53,284 nt of DNA from Deltaproteobacteria bacterium (GTDB taxonomy: Bacteria > Desulfobacterota > GWC2-55-46 > DRQE01): positions 1-53,284 of the forward strand of contig WGEY01000020.1 of the NCBI GenBank assembly GCA_015492495.1, in the 5' to 3' direction. Made by a program: the position numbers and the translations under genes. Each line of letters begins with the position of its first letter. Position 1 is the stretch's first letter. Positions 8,393 to 18,006 of the stretch are shown piece after piece. The notes below the pieces were generated by a model. It did no database searches and was not told the origin of the DNA. It saw only the letters and a list, made by a program, of their open reading frames with translations.

Positions 8393-8947
8393 TCCCAGGG
8401 TATTCCCTCTGGATTGCCCTCGATCCAGCGCCCGCTTTTCTGACCTACACCGTCTTTTTGCGTGCTCTCGCCCCGGGCAGGCGCATGCCGTGCATCTTCT
8501 TGCCTCTGTCGTAAGGTGCCGGGGCTCATTCCCTACACTAAAGCCCGTTTTCATACACAAAAATTTGCCACGGTTTGTTTTTTTCTAAATATAAGTAACA
8601 AAACGCCGATAAATAAACATGAGATTACTCTTCCTCGAACCTTCACCGGAGCGGGCATAAACCAATCTGTTATCCACTTAAACCCGAACAATTGAGTACA
8701 GCACACATCCTTCTTAAGAGCCGGAAGAGGACAAACAGGATGGGTTTGGTATGAAATTAAAGAGATCTTCACAGACGGAGTGCCTTGAAGCCGGTGGTTG
8801 CCGGGTGTCGGCCTGTGGCCGCTCATTCGGTCACCAACTCTCCGCGCCTGGTCGCCGTGCCGCGTTCTTCCGGCTCAGCCGTGATGGTACATCGATACCA
8901 ACGAGTCCGGTTTACTTTATACATCTACATCAACAGGCAGGTGTATT
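8393..8947. other. Long spacer with a FliA-type promoter
   Basis: No convincing gene lies in these 555 bp. The main content is a sigma-28-type promoter at 8586-8612 pointing right. Immediately after it an ATG at 8619 opens a 13-codon frame ending at 8660, which could be a leader peptide or chance. The remaining 290 bp up to the response regulator show no recognised riboswitch. Confidence 0.5.
8586..8612 (+). promoter_or_regulatory. FliA (sigma-28) type promoter
   Basis: TAAA (8586-8589), exactly 15 bp, then GCCGATAA (8605-8612) matches the classical sigma-28 consensus TAAA-N15-GCCGATAA in full. The direction is rightward, toward the response regulator at 8948 and the chemotaxis cluster beyond. 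FliA control of chemotaxis genes is well established in flagellated bacteria. The distance of about 330 nt to the first gene is long. Confidence 0.7.
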
Positions 8948-9604
8948 ATGGAGCAGGTCAAGGTCCTTGTAGTCGACGACTATCCATACCTGAGAAGAGG
9001 GGTGAGTACGGTCATTTCATCACACCCTGGATACGCGGTTGTGGGTGAGGCGGAGGACGGCTTCAAGGCCATGGAAGGTGTGGCCAGGCTGAGGCCGGAT
9101 ATAGTTATAATGGACATATCCATGCCCCGTCTGGACGGGATCCAGGCCACCCGGCGGATCACCGAAGAGTTTCCCGGTACAAAGGTCATAATACTCTCCA
9201 TGCACACAGACCCTCTTTATGCGCTCAGGTCCTTCAAGGCAGGCGCCATGGGCTATGTATTCAAGGGCTCGGACCCTGATGAACTTCTTCTGGCCGTTGA
9301 AAGGGTCATGGCGGGCAAGATGTATGCAAGTCCCCAGGTGTCCGAGGACCTTCTGGGCAGTTTCGTTGACATGATCAAGGTGGACAGCCACCTGGAGCCG
9401 TTCGACTCGCTCAGCCTGAGGGAAAGAGAGATCCTTGAGCTCATAGCCGGCGGTGCAAAGAGCAGGGAGATAGCCTCCAGGCTCTTCATATCGCTGTCCA
9501 CGGTAAAGACCCACAGGATCAATATCATGAGAAAGCTGGGTGTAAACGACACCGCGGGGCTCGTAAAGGCGGCGATCCGCATGGGCCTGGCCGGTACGGA
9601 TTGA
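8948..9604 (+). CDS. NarL/FixJ-type response regulator (orphan)
   Basis: 218 residues: a receiver domain (about 4-120) with phosphorylatable D56 in VIMDISMPRLDG and acidic pair DD at 10-11, then a LuxR-type helix-turn-helix (about 150-210) with LSLREREILELIAGG and STVKTHRINIMRKLGV. It is a transcription factor switched by phosphorylation. No kinase is adjacent. It is strongly similar along its whole length (also 218 residues) to the regulator at 20766-21422, which does have a kinase, so the two may share or compete for one kinase. It lies between a FliA-type promoter and the chemotaxis cluster. The ATG has AGGTG seven bases upstream. Confidence 0.92.
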   Translation: MEQVKVLVVDDYPYLRRGVSTVISSHPGYAVVGEAEDGFKAMEGVARLRPDIVIMDISMPRLDGIQATRRITEEFPGTKVIILSMHTDPLYALRSFKAGAMGYVFKGSDPDELLLAVERVMAGKMYASPQVSEDLLGSFVDMIKVDSHLEPFDSLSLREREILELIAGGAKSREIASRLFISLSTVKTHRINIMRKLGVNDTAGLVKAAIRMGLAGTD

Positions 9605-9838
9605 ACAGGCCGGGGTCAAAGGCCGCATCAACCCTTTGTGCAACATCGGCTCGTCCTCACGGTGGATTTGAGGCTCCACCCTTCTTCCTACCTTGAAATC
9701 AACCCCATCGACGCCTCAAAATCGGTTTTTTTACCGATTGTCTCCAACAGGCAAAGCCCCGATATGGATATGTACGATTCGAGATGTCTGAAATAGGCAC
9801 TTGGAACCGAGCCGCTCCGCGTAGACGGGATCAAGGAT

Positions 9839-10132
9839 ATGCCGGTAGTTTTCAGGAAGACCAAGAAAGAAGGCGTGCGCATTGTCATGAAGGGAAGGGT
9901 TGGTATCGAGGATGCCTCAGACCTCCTTTGTCGCCTTAAGGATGTCATCAACGGACCACTGACCATCGATATGGCCAATGCGGAGTCAATCGATACATCG
10001 ATCGTCCAGGTGATGCTTGCCGTCAGGAATGCTAAGAAGGACGCCTCGATGTGTGTAAGTAGGCCTCCTGTAGAGGTTGTCGAGGTATTGGAACAGGCGG
10101 GGCTTCGCGATGCGCTCGGTCCGGATTGGTAG
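9839..10132 (+). CDS. STAS-domain protein at the head of the chemotaxis cluster
   Basis: 97 residues forming one STAS domain, the fold of anti-sigma-factor antagonists. The phospho-site region reads ESIDTSIVQVML (about 49-60). D52-T53 sits where SpoIIAA-type proteins have Asp-Ser, and the form DT..(L/V)Q is common in STAS proteins encoded with chemotaxis genes. A threonine could still accept phosphate. The start ATG has AAGGA just upstream. The gene is 99 nt before a receptor gene and probably belongs to that operon. Its role is inferred to be protein-protein switching in the chemotaxis array. Confidence 0.75.
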   Translation: MPVVFRKTKKEGVRIVMKGRVGIEDASDLLCRLKDVINGPLTIDMANAESIDTSIVQVMLAVRNAKKDASMCVSRPPVEVVEVLEQAGLRDALGPDW

Positions 10133-10231
10133 GGTGGCTGGTGCCTGCCTGGCGCCGGGGACCCGTTTCGGGCCTGCATGATCATGGTATGTGCGCGGTG
10201 CCGCGGTTGAGCGGGGCAAGAGAGGTAAGAT

Positions 10232-11482
10232 ATGAAGGAACTCCATGATATTCAAAGGGTCTTCAGAAGGGTATGGGCAGCAAACATCCTGTTGCTTCTT
10301 ATACCGTTGACCCTTGCGTTGCTTTTCGTACAAAGCGCCCTCGCCATACTCTTTGCTTCCATCTTGTGCGTCTTTTCCGTAGCGGGCTCCTACATGTTCA
10401 TGAACAGGTCGCTTAAGGAATGGCACGGCACGCAAGAGAACGGTGATGACCGGGAAAGCGAGCCAGGCGCGTCTACTGCCGAAAAAGAGACACTTCTCGC
10501 CGTAAGCCGTGACTGTGTCGACATCATCCCGGTACTGGTCGGACAGTTAAAGGAGGTCGTCGAGCAGACGGAGTCCGCGGCCCTCGAAATAGGCAGGCGT
10601 TTTCAGGACATAGCCGACAAGGCGAACTCCCAGGCCGATATCGCTGCGACAACCATACGCAGCAGGGACGGCGAGGGCTCGGGCATGAGCATAGAGCAGA
10701 TACTCGATCTCGCCGGCAGGAGCCTTGAGGAGATGTCGGAGCGGGTCGTTAGGGCATCGGGCTCCACGCTCAAGGCCGTGGAGGAGATGGACGACGTGGC
10801 CGAGAATGTGAGGGTCATATCCCAGATACTTGAGGATATAGAGTACATAGCGGACCAGACGAACCTTCTTGCGTTGAATGCGGCCATAGAGGCGGCAAGG
10901 GCCGGGGAGCACGGAAGGGGTTTCGCCGTGGTGGCTGACGAGGTGAGAAAGCTATCTCACAAGTCCAACACATCGAGCGCAGGAATAAAGGAAGTGATCA
11001 AGAAGATAAACAAGCGCATAGAGGATGCCTCAAGGAGCATAAGGGAGATGGCCACAAGGGACGTCGAGGAGTCCGAGAAGGCGAGGGACGAGGTCAACCG
11101 GATGCTTGAAGATATCGTTCGTGCACATGATGGGCTTAAGTCTTCGATAGACCTATTAGCCGAAAGCAGCAGGGATATAGCCTCGGACATCTCCTCCATT
11201 GTTACGTCGTTACAGTTCCAGGACATCACCCGCCAGAGGATAGAACACGTAATAGAGCCCCTCGAAGAGATCAGGGCCGAGATGGACGGGGTTTTGGCCG
11301 GGGGCCCCGGAACGATGTTAGAGGGCGGCGGGGACAGGCTCGAGCGCCTCGTAGAGCGCTATACCATGGAGAAGGAACGGAGCACACTCGAGGTGGTCGC
11401 CGGAAAGAGGGCAGATGACGGCCGGGTTGTCCCAGCGAAGGCGGTTGGAAGCGAGTTGGGGGACAACGTGGAGTTGTTTTAA
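10232..11482 (+). CDS. Methyl-accepting chemotaxis protein without a periplasmic sensor domain
   Basis: 416 residues. Two hydrophobic segments lie back to back at about 18-36 and 38-56 with almost no loop, so there is no extracellular ligand domain. The signalling domain follows, with the hairpin tip [20 protein letters not shown] and [17 protein letters not shown]. The tip is of the DQTN type, unlike the FQTN type in the other two receptors of the cluster. It may sense membrane or intracellular conditions, or act as an adaptor for the array. The C-terminus ends DNVELF. The start ATG follows GAGAGGTAAG. Confidence 0.92.
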   Translation: MKELHDIQRVFRRVWAANILLLLIPLTLALLFVQSALAILFASILCVFSVAGSYMFMNRSLKEWHGTQENGDDRESEPGASTAEKETLLAVSRDCVDIIPVLVGQLKEVVEQTESAALEIGRRFQDIADKANSQADIAATTIRSRDGEGSGMSIEQILDLAGRSLEEMSERVVRASGSTLKAVEEMDDVAENVRVISQILEDIEYIADQTNLLALNAAIEAARAGEHGRGFAVVADEVRKLSHKSNTSSAGIKEVIKKINKRIEDASRSIREMATRDVEESEKARDEVNRMLEDIVRAHDGLKSSIDLLAESSRDIASDISSIVTSLQFQDITRQRIEHVIEPLEEIRAEMDGVLAGGPGTMLEGGGDRLERLVERYTMEKERSTLEVVAGKRADDGRVVPAKAVGSELGDNVELF

Positions 11483-11582
11483 CGATGTGTATATTCGGAG
11501 GTTGTGCCGGCAGGGCAGGCAGAGGCCAATGTCCATGGCCTCTGCGGTTCCTTGTCAGGGCCGGGCAATGAGGAGGAAAGCC

Positions 11583-11951
11583 ATGAGCAAGACGATACTT
11601 ATCGTGGACGATGCCCCCACCATAAGACAGATGGTGAATTACGCCTTAGGGGGCGGGGAGTTCAAGATAGTGGAGGCCTGTGACGGAGAGGAGGCCCTTG
11701 CAAAACTCAAAAACGGTCTGAGACCAGATCTGGTGATAACCGACCTGAACATGCCGAAGATGGACGGCATAACACTTATAAAGAACATAAGGGAGCTTCC
11801 GAGCCACAGGTTCGTACCCGTTCTCATGCTCACCACCGAGTCTCAGCCGGCGAAGAAGAGGGAGGGCCAGGCCGCCGGGGCCTCCGGCTGGATAGTAAAG
11901 CCGTTTACGCCGGAACAGCTGCTCAAGGTGGTCGGAATGATGATCAGGTAG
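11583..11951 (+). CDS. cheY: Chemotaxis response regulator CheY
   Basis: 122 residues, a stand-alone receiver. It shows the acidic pair DD (VDDAPTIRQM), the phosphorylation aspartate in LVITDLNMPKMDG, the switch Thr in LMLTTES and the conserved Lys in WIVKPFTPEQL. The start at 11583 follows a strong GAGGAGGAAAG ribosome-binding site; the frame stays open further upstream but without family similarity. It lies directly before cheA and should be phosphorylated by it. The output is probably the flagellar motor or another motility machine; no motor genes are in the window. Confidence 0.93.
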   Translation: MSKTILIVDDAPTIRQMVNYALGGGEFKIVEACDGEEALAKLKNGLRPDLVITDLNMPKMDGITLIKNIRELPSHRFVPVLMLTTESQPAKKREGQAAGASGWIVKPFTPEQLLKVVGMMIR

Positions 11952-11984
11952 TTTCGGGCCATAGGGATCTTAAGGAGTGTAGCG

Positions 11985-14015
11985 GTGTCTGACAATACCA
12001 TGATTGATCTGGACAAGGTAAGGGAGACCTTCTTTGCCGAGTGTGAAGACCATGTTGCGGCCATGGAATCTTCCATACTGGAGCTTGAGGAGAACCCCGG
12101 TGACGGGGAGCTCCTGAACTGTATCTTCAGGGCGGCCCACTCCATAAAGGGCAACAGCGGATGCCTCGGCTTCCAGCAGATATATTCGTTTACCCACACG
12201 ATGGAGACGCTACTCGAGAGGCTAAGAAGCGGGGAGATGGAGGTCTCCGGAGACATCACCTCCCTCCTGCTCGAGTCTGTGGACTGCATAAAGGTTCTCG
12301 TGGATGCGGCGAGGGAAGGCAATGGATGCGCCGAGACGGTCGGTGACACGCTGAAGAGGCTGGAAGCACTTCTCTCGGAAGACGGCGGTGCTCAGGCAGG
12401 ACGAGACAGGACCCCGTGTCCACAGACTCGAACCCCCTCCGGTGCGGCACGCTACAGGATAGTCTTCGAGCCCGGCAGGGAGCTCCTCAAACGCGGCATG
12501 GACCCCCTGAAGATACTGCAGGAGCTTTCTACACTCGGCCAGTTCGTTGAGGTAAGGCCGGACCTGTCGAGGCTCCCCGGGATACACGAACTGGACCCTG
12601 AACTCTGCTACCTCTCGTGGGAGATACTCCTTGAAAGCGATGTAGAGGAGTCCGTGCTGCAGGGGGTCTTTGACTTTGTAAGGGATGAAAGCCGCGTGGA
12701 GATAACCCGGGTAGATCCCTGCGGTGCCGTTGAAACCGAGGGGGAGGACACAGGCCGATCCGTCCAGCCTGTGCCGGCGGACGCAGGCAAGGTACGAAAG
12801 GATGCAGGCACCGCCGGGGGCAGGGAACGGAAGGCATCCCAGTCTTCGGAGTCCACGACCATAAGGGTGGATACTGAGAAGGTCGACAAACTGGTCAACC
12901 TGGTGGGGGAGCTCCTCATCACCCAGTCCATGGTGAGCCAGTTGACCTCGGAGCTTGTCCAGAGCAGGTCTAATCCCCTCTTCAACGCGGTGGCCCAGCT
13001 TGAACGGAATACGATGGAGATACAGGAGACCGTGATGTCGGTGAGGATGCTCCCCGTGGGCAGTGTCTTCAACAGGTTCAAGCGCCTGGTCCGGGACCTT
13101 GCCGTTGCGAGGGAGAAGAAGGTAAGGCTCATGATCGAGGGCGAGGACACGGAGCTGGACAAGACGGTCATAGAGATGCTGGTCGATCCGCTTACGCATC
13201 TTCTGAGGAACAGCGTTGACCACGGCATAGAGGCCCCTGAGGTGCGCCGGACCGCCGGAAAGCCGGAGGAGGGCACGATCAGGCTCACGGCCTTTCATGA
13301 AGGGGGCAAGGTCATAATCACGGTGGAGGATGACGGAAGGGGGATAGACAGGGACGCGGTCTTGAAGAAGGCCGTGGAAAAGGGGCTCGTCGAAGACGGT
13401 GCGGCGCTTTCCGACAGGGAGGTGTACAGCCTCATCCTCATGCCCGGTTTTTCAACCGCGGAGCGGATCACCGACGTCTCCGGAAGGGGTGTGGGCATGG
13501 ACGTGGTAAAGAGGAACATAGAGGGTATGGGAGGTTCGGTGACCATAGAGACCGAACACGGGAGGTTCACGCGGTTCGTTCTGAAGCTGCCGCTTACGCT
13601 GGCCATAATCGAAGGGCTCACGGTCTCGGTCGGCGGGGAGAAGTTCATCATACCCATAACAACGGTCCTTGAGTCAAAGAGACCGTCGAGGAGCGAGGTA
13701 AAGACCGTCGAGTCCGAGGGCGAGGTCATGAACTTCAGGGGCAGCTACGTGCCCATCATAAGGCTCCACCGTCTGTTCGGCCTGAAAGGGGCCAGGCATA
13801 CGCCGTGGGAGGCGCTCGTGGTCGTCGTATCGGTGGACGGAAAGGAATACGGCCTTCTGGTTGATGAGCTTTTGGGCGAACAGCAGGTGGTCATAAAGGG
13901 GCTCGGAAGCCTCCAGGGGGTTCCAGGCATAGCCGGGGCCACCATACTCGGGGACGGCAGGGTGGCGCTCATACTCGACGGCGCAGGGATCATAAAGAGG
14001 GGGCTTGGCCTGTGA
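11985..14015 (+). CDS. cheA: Chemotaxis histidine kinase CheA
   Basis: 676 residues, starting at GTG after TAAGGAG. The Hpt domain (1-105) has the phospho-histidine H52 in AAHSIKGNSGCLGF. A central region of about 155-245 resembles the extra domain of CheA proteins from Geobacter-like bacteria rather than a classical P2. The dimerisation domain is at about 290-360. The GHKL kinase domain runs from about 365 to 540, with N-box HLLRNSVDHGIE, G1 box VEDDGRGID and G2 GRGVGMDVV. The C-terminal CheW-like domain is at about 545-676. It receives input from receptors through CheW and phosphorylates CheY and CheB. It lies 33 nt after cheY. Confidence 0.97.
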   Translation: MSDNTMIDLDKVRETFFAECEDHVAAMESSILELEENPGDGELLNCIFRAAHSIKGNSGCLGFQQIYSFTHTMETLLERLRSGEMEVSGDITSLLLESVDCIKVLVDAAREGNGCAETVGDTLKRLEALLSEDGGAQAGRDRTPCPQTRTPSGAARYRIVFEPGRELLKRGMDPLKILQELSTLGQFVEVRPDLSRLPGIHELDPELCYLSWEILLESDVEESVLQGVFDFVRDESRVEITRVDPCGAVETEGEDTGRSVQPVPADAGKVRKDAGTAGGRERKASQSSESTTIRVDTEKVDKLVNLVGELLITQSMVSQLTSELVQSRSNPLFNAVAQLERNTMEIQETVMSVRMLPVGSVFNRFKRLVRDLAVAREKKVRLMIEGEDTELDKTVIEMLVDPLTHLLRNSVDHGIEAPEVRRTAGKPEEGTIRLTAFHEGGKVIITVEDDGRGIDRDAVLKKAVEKGLVEDGAALSDREVYSLILMPGFSTAERITDVSGRGVGMDVVKRNIEGMGGSVTIETEHGRFTRFVLKLPLTLAIIEGLTVSVGGEKFIIPITTVLESKRPSRSEVKTVESEGEVMNFRGSYVPIIRLHRLFGLKGARHTPWEALVVVVSVDGKEYGLLVDELLGEQQVVIKGLGSLQGVPGIAGATILGDGRVALILDGAGIIKRGLGL

Positions 14016-14097
14016 CTGGCCCTGTGTCCGGACCGTGCACAAGGATCTCCGAGGTCCGGTGGGGAGCGTTTAACTTGCTACATTAAGGAGGGCGATC

Positions 14098-14634
14098 ATG
14101 TCCGGTAAAGGTGAAGAGACGGCGGTTGTCGGTGAGGGCCGCCAGTATGTGACGTTTCTCCTCGGCGAAGAGGAGTACGGCATAGACATCCTCAAGGTGC
14201 AGGAGATAATAGGGATCACCCCGATAACCACGGTTCCTTATCTGCCCGACTTTATCAAGGGGGTGATAAACCTGCGGGGTGTCGTTGTTCCGGTACTGGA
14301 CCTCAGGCTGAGGTTCAGGAGCGGGGAGGCCTCGTACAACGAGCGCACCTGCGTAATTATCATAAGGGTCGGCGAGAGGACCTTCGGAGCGGTCGTGGAT
14401 GCCGTCACAGAGGTCCTGGAGATCCCGGGGAATATGATAGACCCGTCGCCCGACTTCGGTTCCAAGGTCAGGACGGACTTCATCGAGGGCATGGGAAAGC
14501 TGGACGACAGGCTCATCGTGCTCCTCGACGTGGAGAGGCTTCTGAGCGAAGAGGAGATGAAGGGGCTGGAGAGTATCCCCGGCGATGAACCGGCGCGGGA
14601 CGGGGATGCAAAAGAACCCACGACCGCGGCCTGA
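14098..14634 (+). CDS. cheW: Chemotaxis coupling protein CheW
   Basis: 178 residues with one CheW domain at about 15-155. Typical blocks are YVTFLLGEEEYGIDILKVQE, the loop LPDFIKGVINLRGVVVPVLD and GAVVDAVTEVLEI. It couples receptors to CheA in the signalling array. About 20 residues at each end are charged and probably flexible. An AAGGAGGG ribosome-binding site precedes the ATG. It sits between cheA and the second receptor gene. Confidence 0.96.
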   Translation: MSGKGEETAVVGEGRQYVTFLLGEEEYGIDILKVQEIIGITPITTVPYLPDFIKGVINLRGVVVPVLDLRLRFRSGEASYNERTCVIIIRVGERTFGAVVDAVTEVLEIPGNMIDPSPDFGSKVRTDFIEGMGKLDDRLIVLLDVERLLSEEEMKGLESIPGDEPARDGDAKEPTTAA

Positions 14635-14670
14635 CGTGCGAAAAAACTTCAGGAGAAGGGGGTACGGACA

Positions 14671-15795
14671 ATGTTCAAGGACCTGTTTGGAAGCAGGAAG
14701 AAGGATGCAGACGATCTTAGGCTAAGAGAGGAGCTCCACAAGTTCCAGACCCTGGTCAACGTAACGAACGAGAACATATTCGTCTGCGATGCGAGCGAGG
14801 AGAACATCCTCTACTGGATGAACGATACGGCAAGAAAGAGTCTTCAGGAGATGAAGAAGAACCTCAAGGACGAGCTGAACATAGACGTGGACTCGATAAT
14901 GGGCGGAAGTATCCACAGGTACCACAAGGACCCTGAACGCATAAAGCGCATCCTGGAAGAGATGGCCCGAACCAACAACACCCACAGGATGGACATCCCC
15001 CTCGGCAGGTACACGCTCCAGACCAACGTCCACGTCCTGCGCTCTACATCCGGGGAGGTCGTAGGGTACGCCGCATGCTGGAAGGACGTTACCGCGGAGA
15101 GGAGCCTCAAGGACAAGATAAGGCAGGAGGAGAAGGCAGCGGCCCGGATATCCTCGGCCGTCGAGGAGCTCACCGCCTCTGTGCACCACAACGCGGACAG
15201 CGCCAAGACGGCCAAGGAGCTTGCAACCGAGGCCAGTAGGGTCGCCGCAAGCGGCGGCGAGGTGGCAGAGGAGCTGGTCCGCGCAATGGCCGAGATAAAC
15301 AAGAGCAGCCAGAGGATATCGGACATCACCACGGTCATAGACGAGATAGCCTTCCAGACGAACCTGCTTGCGCTGAACGCGGCGATCGAGGCGGCGCGTG
15401 CGGGGGAGCTGGGCAAGGGGTTCGCGGTCGTTGCCGCCGAGGTCAGAAACCTCGCCCACCGAAGCTCCCAGGCCGCAAAGGAGATCACCGCCCTCATAAA
15501 GGACAGCGTGTCAAAGACCGAAGAGGGCAACCGTATGGCCGAAAAGACGGGCGGCACACTCGGCGAGATAGTAGAGAGCGTTAAAAAGGTGGCTGACCTC
15601 ATAAGCGAGATATCGGCCTCGTCCGCGGAACAGGCGACCGGCATCGACGAGGTGAACAGATCCATACTGCAGTTGACGAGCACCATTGCAACGGATTCGC
15701 ACAAGCCGGCAGGGGCCGGAGGCAAAACCGGCATGCAGACCGCAAGTACGGGCAACCTGGCCCTTGCGCACCGCGAGGAGTTCGTAGAGATATGA
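14671..15795 (+). CDS. Soluble PAS-containing methyl-accepting chemotaxis protein
   Basis: 374 residues with no membrane segment. An N-terminal PAS-like domain (about 20-145; [19 protein letters not shown] ... [15 protein letters not shown]) leads into the signalling domain (about 150-335). The FQTN-type tip reads [20 protein letters not shown], followed by [20 protein letters not shown]. The C-terminal part after GIDEVNRS is shortened compared with usual receptors, and the last methylation helix looks cut down. The chain ends REEFVEI, very close to the GHEFVEM end of the next receptor. Cytosolic receptors of this kind report internal redox or energy state; any cofactor is unknown. RBS: AGGAGAAGGGGG. 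Confidence 0.9.
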   Translation: MFKDLFGSRKKDADDLRLREELHKFQTLVNVTNENIFVCDASEENILYWMNDTARKSLQEMKKNLKDELNIDVDSIMGGSIHRYHKDPERIKRILEEMARTNNTHRMDIPLGRYTLQTNVHVLRSTSGEVVGYAACWKDVTAERSLKDKIRQEEKAAARISSAVEELTASVHHNADSAKTAKELATEASRVAASGGEVAEELVRAMAEINKSSQRISDITTVIDEIAFQTNLLALNAAIEAARAGELGKGFAVVAAEVRNLAHRSSQAAKEITALIKDSVSKTEEGNRMAEKTGGTLGEIVESVKKVADLISEISASSAEQATGIDEVNRSILQLTSTIATDSHKPAGAGGKTGMQTASTGNLALAHREEFVEI

Positions 15796-15905
15796 GTAAG
15801 ACGATGGCCTTAAGTAGGTAGAGCGATGTTTGAAGCCATTGAGTAAGCTGCGGAGAATGTCCGCCCGCACTTGAGCACGTGAAGAGGCGCTTCACCGTGG
15901 AGCAG

Positions 15906-15924
15906 CCCGACGTCAGCCGTCGGG
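15906..15924. repeat. Hairpin upstream of the third receptor gene
   Basis: CCCGACG-tcagc-CGTCGGG is a perfect 7 bp stem, 47 nt before the start codon of the receptor at 15971. No T-run follows. It may tune mRNA stability or translation of this gene inside the cluster. Confidence 0.35.
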
Positions 15925-15970
15925 ACACCGGGGCATACCGTACTTAGCATTTGCCAGAGGAGGGACCGAA

Positions 15971-18004
15971 ATGAGAAAGGGTATCAAATTAAAACTCGGT
16001 CTGATCATGGGAGGTTTCATAGTCCTTATACTTGCGGCCGTTGGGGCCACATTCTGGACCGTGGGGCAGCTCAAGAGCGACGGAAAGGTGATCAACACGG
16101 CCGGCCGGCAGAGGATGCTCACCCAAAAGATGACCAAGGAGGTGGTGGCGCTTCTGGAAGGCAGGGCGGAAAAGGCCGAGGTGCTGTCCACCGTCGAGCT
16201 CTTTGACAGGTCCCTTAAGGCGTTGATCTCGGGTGACCCCGAAGAAGGCATCCCCCCTGCTGCCGAGCCGGAGATAGTCGCCCAGTTAGGCAAGGTCAGG
16301 GATATGTGGGATGGCTTCAAGGGCAACATTGAGGGCCTTGTCGAGGTGAACGATGAAAGAAACAAGGCTTATAACTATATCATGTCCCGTAACACCGCAC
16401 TCCTCGAGCTGATGAACGAGGCCGTCGGGGCCATGGAGAGGCACGGGCTCGACCCCAGGACCATCAACCTGGCCGGCCGGCAGAGGATGCTCACGCAGAA
16501 GATGGCAAAGGAGGCCCTTGCGCTTGAGCGCGGTGCTGTAAAGGCCGGGGACTTTCTGGCAACGGTGGCTCTCTTTGACAAAACCCTCAAGGGTCTCATA
16601 AGCGGGGATGCGGAGTTGGGCCTGAAGCCCGTAAGAAATCGGGCCGTCCTATCAAGTCTGCGAAAGGTGACCGAGGAGTGGGAGCCGTTCAGGGCCAATG
16701 CCGAAGCGCTGGTCGAGGTGACGAAACGGGGCGCAAGGCATTCGGATTACATCATGGCCACGAACGTCCCTCTTCTGAAGGAGATGAATACAGCCGTGGG
16801 CCTCTACGAGGCCTCAAGCGCCCGAAAGGTCTCGACACTTAAGACCATGCAGCTCGTCATCCTTGTAATCACGCTCGTAGTATTCGGTGCGGCGTGGCTT
16901 CTTCTCAACAGGATGATAATCAGTCCTGTAAAGAGGATAGCCGGGCTGACCCGGGCGGTGGCGGAAGGAGACCTCACCGCCGAGGATGTGGCTGTACGTT
17001 CGAACGACGAGTTGGGCGAGCTCGGCCGCTGTGTAAACGAGATGAAGGAGAACCTGAACAGGATGATATCCGGCATAAGAAGCGCGGCGATGCAGGTAAG
17101 CTCCGCATCCGAGCAGCTCGCCCTGGGCAATACCGAGTTCTCACAGCGCGTGACCGAGCAGTCGAGCTCACTTGAGGAGACGGCGTCCACCATGGAGGAG
17201 ATATCGGCCGGGGTGCAGCAGAACGCCGACACGTGCAGGGAGGCGAACAAGCTGGCCATGGACTGCCGGAACAAGGCCGAAGAGGGCGGGACGGTCATGG
17301 GCAGGATGATGAGATCGATCGAGGAGATAAACCAGAGCAGCAAGAAGATCTCCGACATCATAAACGTGATAGAGGAGATAGCGTTCCAGACGAACCTTCT
17401 GGCGCTGAATGCCGCTGTTGAGGCCGCGCGCGCGGGAGAGCAGGGCAAGGGGTTTGCGGTTGTGGCGGTGGAGGTAAGGAACCTGGCCCATCGCAGTTCG
17501 CAGGCGGCCAAGGAGATCACGGCTCTTATAAAGGAGAACCTTACCAAGGCAGAAACAGGCACGCAGTTCGCCGAGATGACGCACGCCAACCTCGAAGAGA
17601 TGATAACGAGCGTGAAGAAGGTTACGGACCTCATAGCCGAGATCAGCGCCGCCTCACAGGAGCAGGCGAGCGGTATCGAACAGGTCAACCGCGCCGTGAG
17701 CCAGCTCGACCAGGTCACGCAGCAGAACGCCGCACTGGTGGAGGAGTCGTCCACCACGAGCGAGGAGATGTCAGCCCAGGCGGTCCAGCTCTTGCAGCTC
17801 GTAAGCAGCTTCAAGGTCACCGAAGGGAGTTCGCGTGCGGGAGAGCCGGCACAGGAGCATGGATTCGAAGGCGGTAGCTTCTCGAACGTAACCCCCATCA
17901 GGCCGTCAAAGGAAGAATCAGGTGGTCCGCCGGCGGGCCCTTGGAGGCCGGAGAGTGCGGGCAAGGCCGTGGGTGACGAAGGCCATGAGTTCGTGGAGAT
18001 GTAG
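15971..18004 (+). CDS. Methyl-accepting chemotaxis protein with two tandem PilJ-type sensor domains
   Basis: 677 residues. TM1 is at about 9-28 and TM2 at about 294-313. The periplasmic part holds two copies of a PilJ/NarX-like four-helix unit. Copy 1 has [17 protein letters not shown] (41-57) and ends near 155; copy 2 has [17 protein letters not shown] (165-181) and ends near 280. Each carries LFD(R/K)(S/T)LK.LISGD. HAMP follows TM2 (about 314-366). The signalling domain has the FQTN-type tip [20 protein letters not shown]. The C-terminus ends GHEFVEM. In NarX/NarQ, GRQRMLSQ-like helices bind nitrate or nitrite, so an anion ligand is possible but unproven. cheR follows after 2 nt. Confidence 0.93.
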   Translation: MRKGIKLKLGLIMGGFIVLILAAVGATFWTVGQLKSDGKVINTAGRQRMLTQKMTKEVVALLEGRAEKAEVLSTVELFDRSLKALISGDPEEGIPPAAEPEIVAQLGKVRDMWDGFKGNIEGLVEVNDERNKAYNYIMSRNTALLELMNEAVGAMERHGLDPRTINLAGRQRMLTQKMAKEALALERGAVKAGDFLATVALFDKTLKGLISGDAELGLKPVRNRAVLSSLRKVTEEWEPFRANAEALVEVTKRGARHSDYIMATNVPLLKEMNTAVGLYEASSARKVSTLKTMQLVILVITLVVFGAAWLLLNRMIISPVKRIAGLTRAVAEGDLTAEDVAVRSNDELGELGRCVNEMKENLNRMISGIRSAAMQVSSASEQLALGNTEFSQRVTEQSSSLEETASTMEEISAGVQQNADTCREANKLAMDCRNKAEEGGTVMGRMMRSIEEINQSSKKISDIINVIEEIAFQTNLLALNAAVEAARAGEQGKGFAVVAVEVRNLAHRSSQAAKEITALIKENLTKAETGTQFAEMTHANLEEMITSVKKVTDLIAEISAASQEQASGIEQVNRAVSQLDQVTQQNAALVEESSTTSEEMSAQAVQLLQLVSSFKVTEGSSRAGEPAQEHGFEGGSFSNVTPIRPSKEESGGPPAGPWRPESAGKAVGDEGHEFVEM

Positions 18005-18006
18005 GT

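Noticed and set aside
6520-8529. 669-residue open frame on the minus strand
   Set aside because: It lies antisense to the aminopeptidase and archaemetzincin genes, has no family similarity and reflects high GC.
9605-9838. Cyclic-di-GMP riboswitch between the response regulator and STAS genes
   Set aside because: GGCAAAGCCCC near 9750 hints at it, but the surrounding aptamer pairing is absent.
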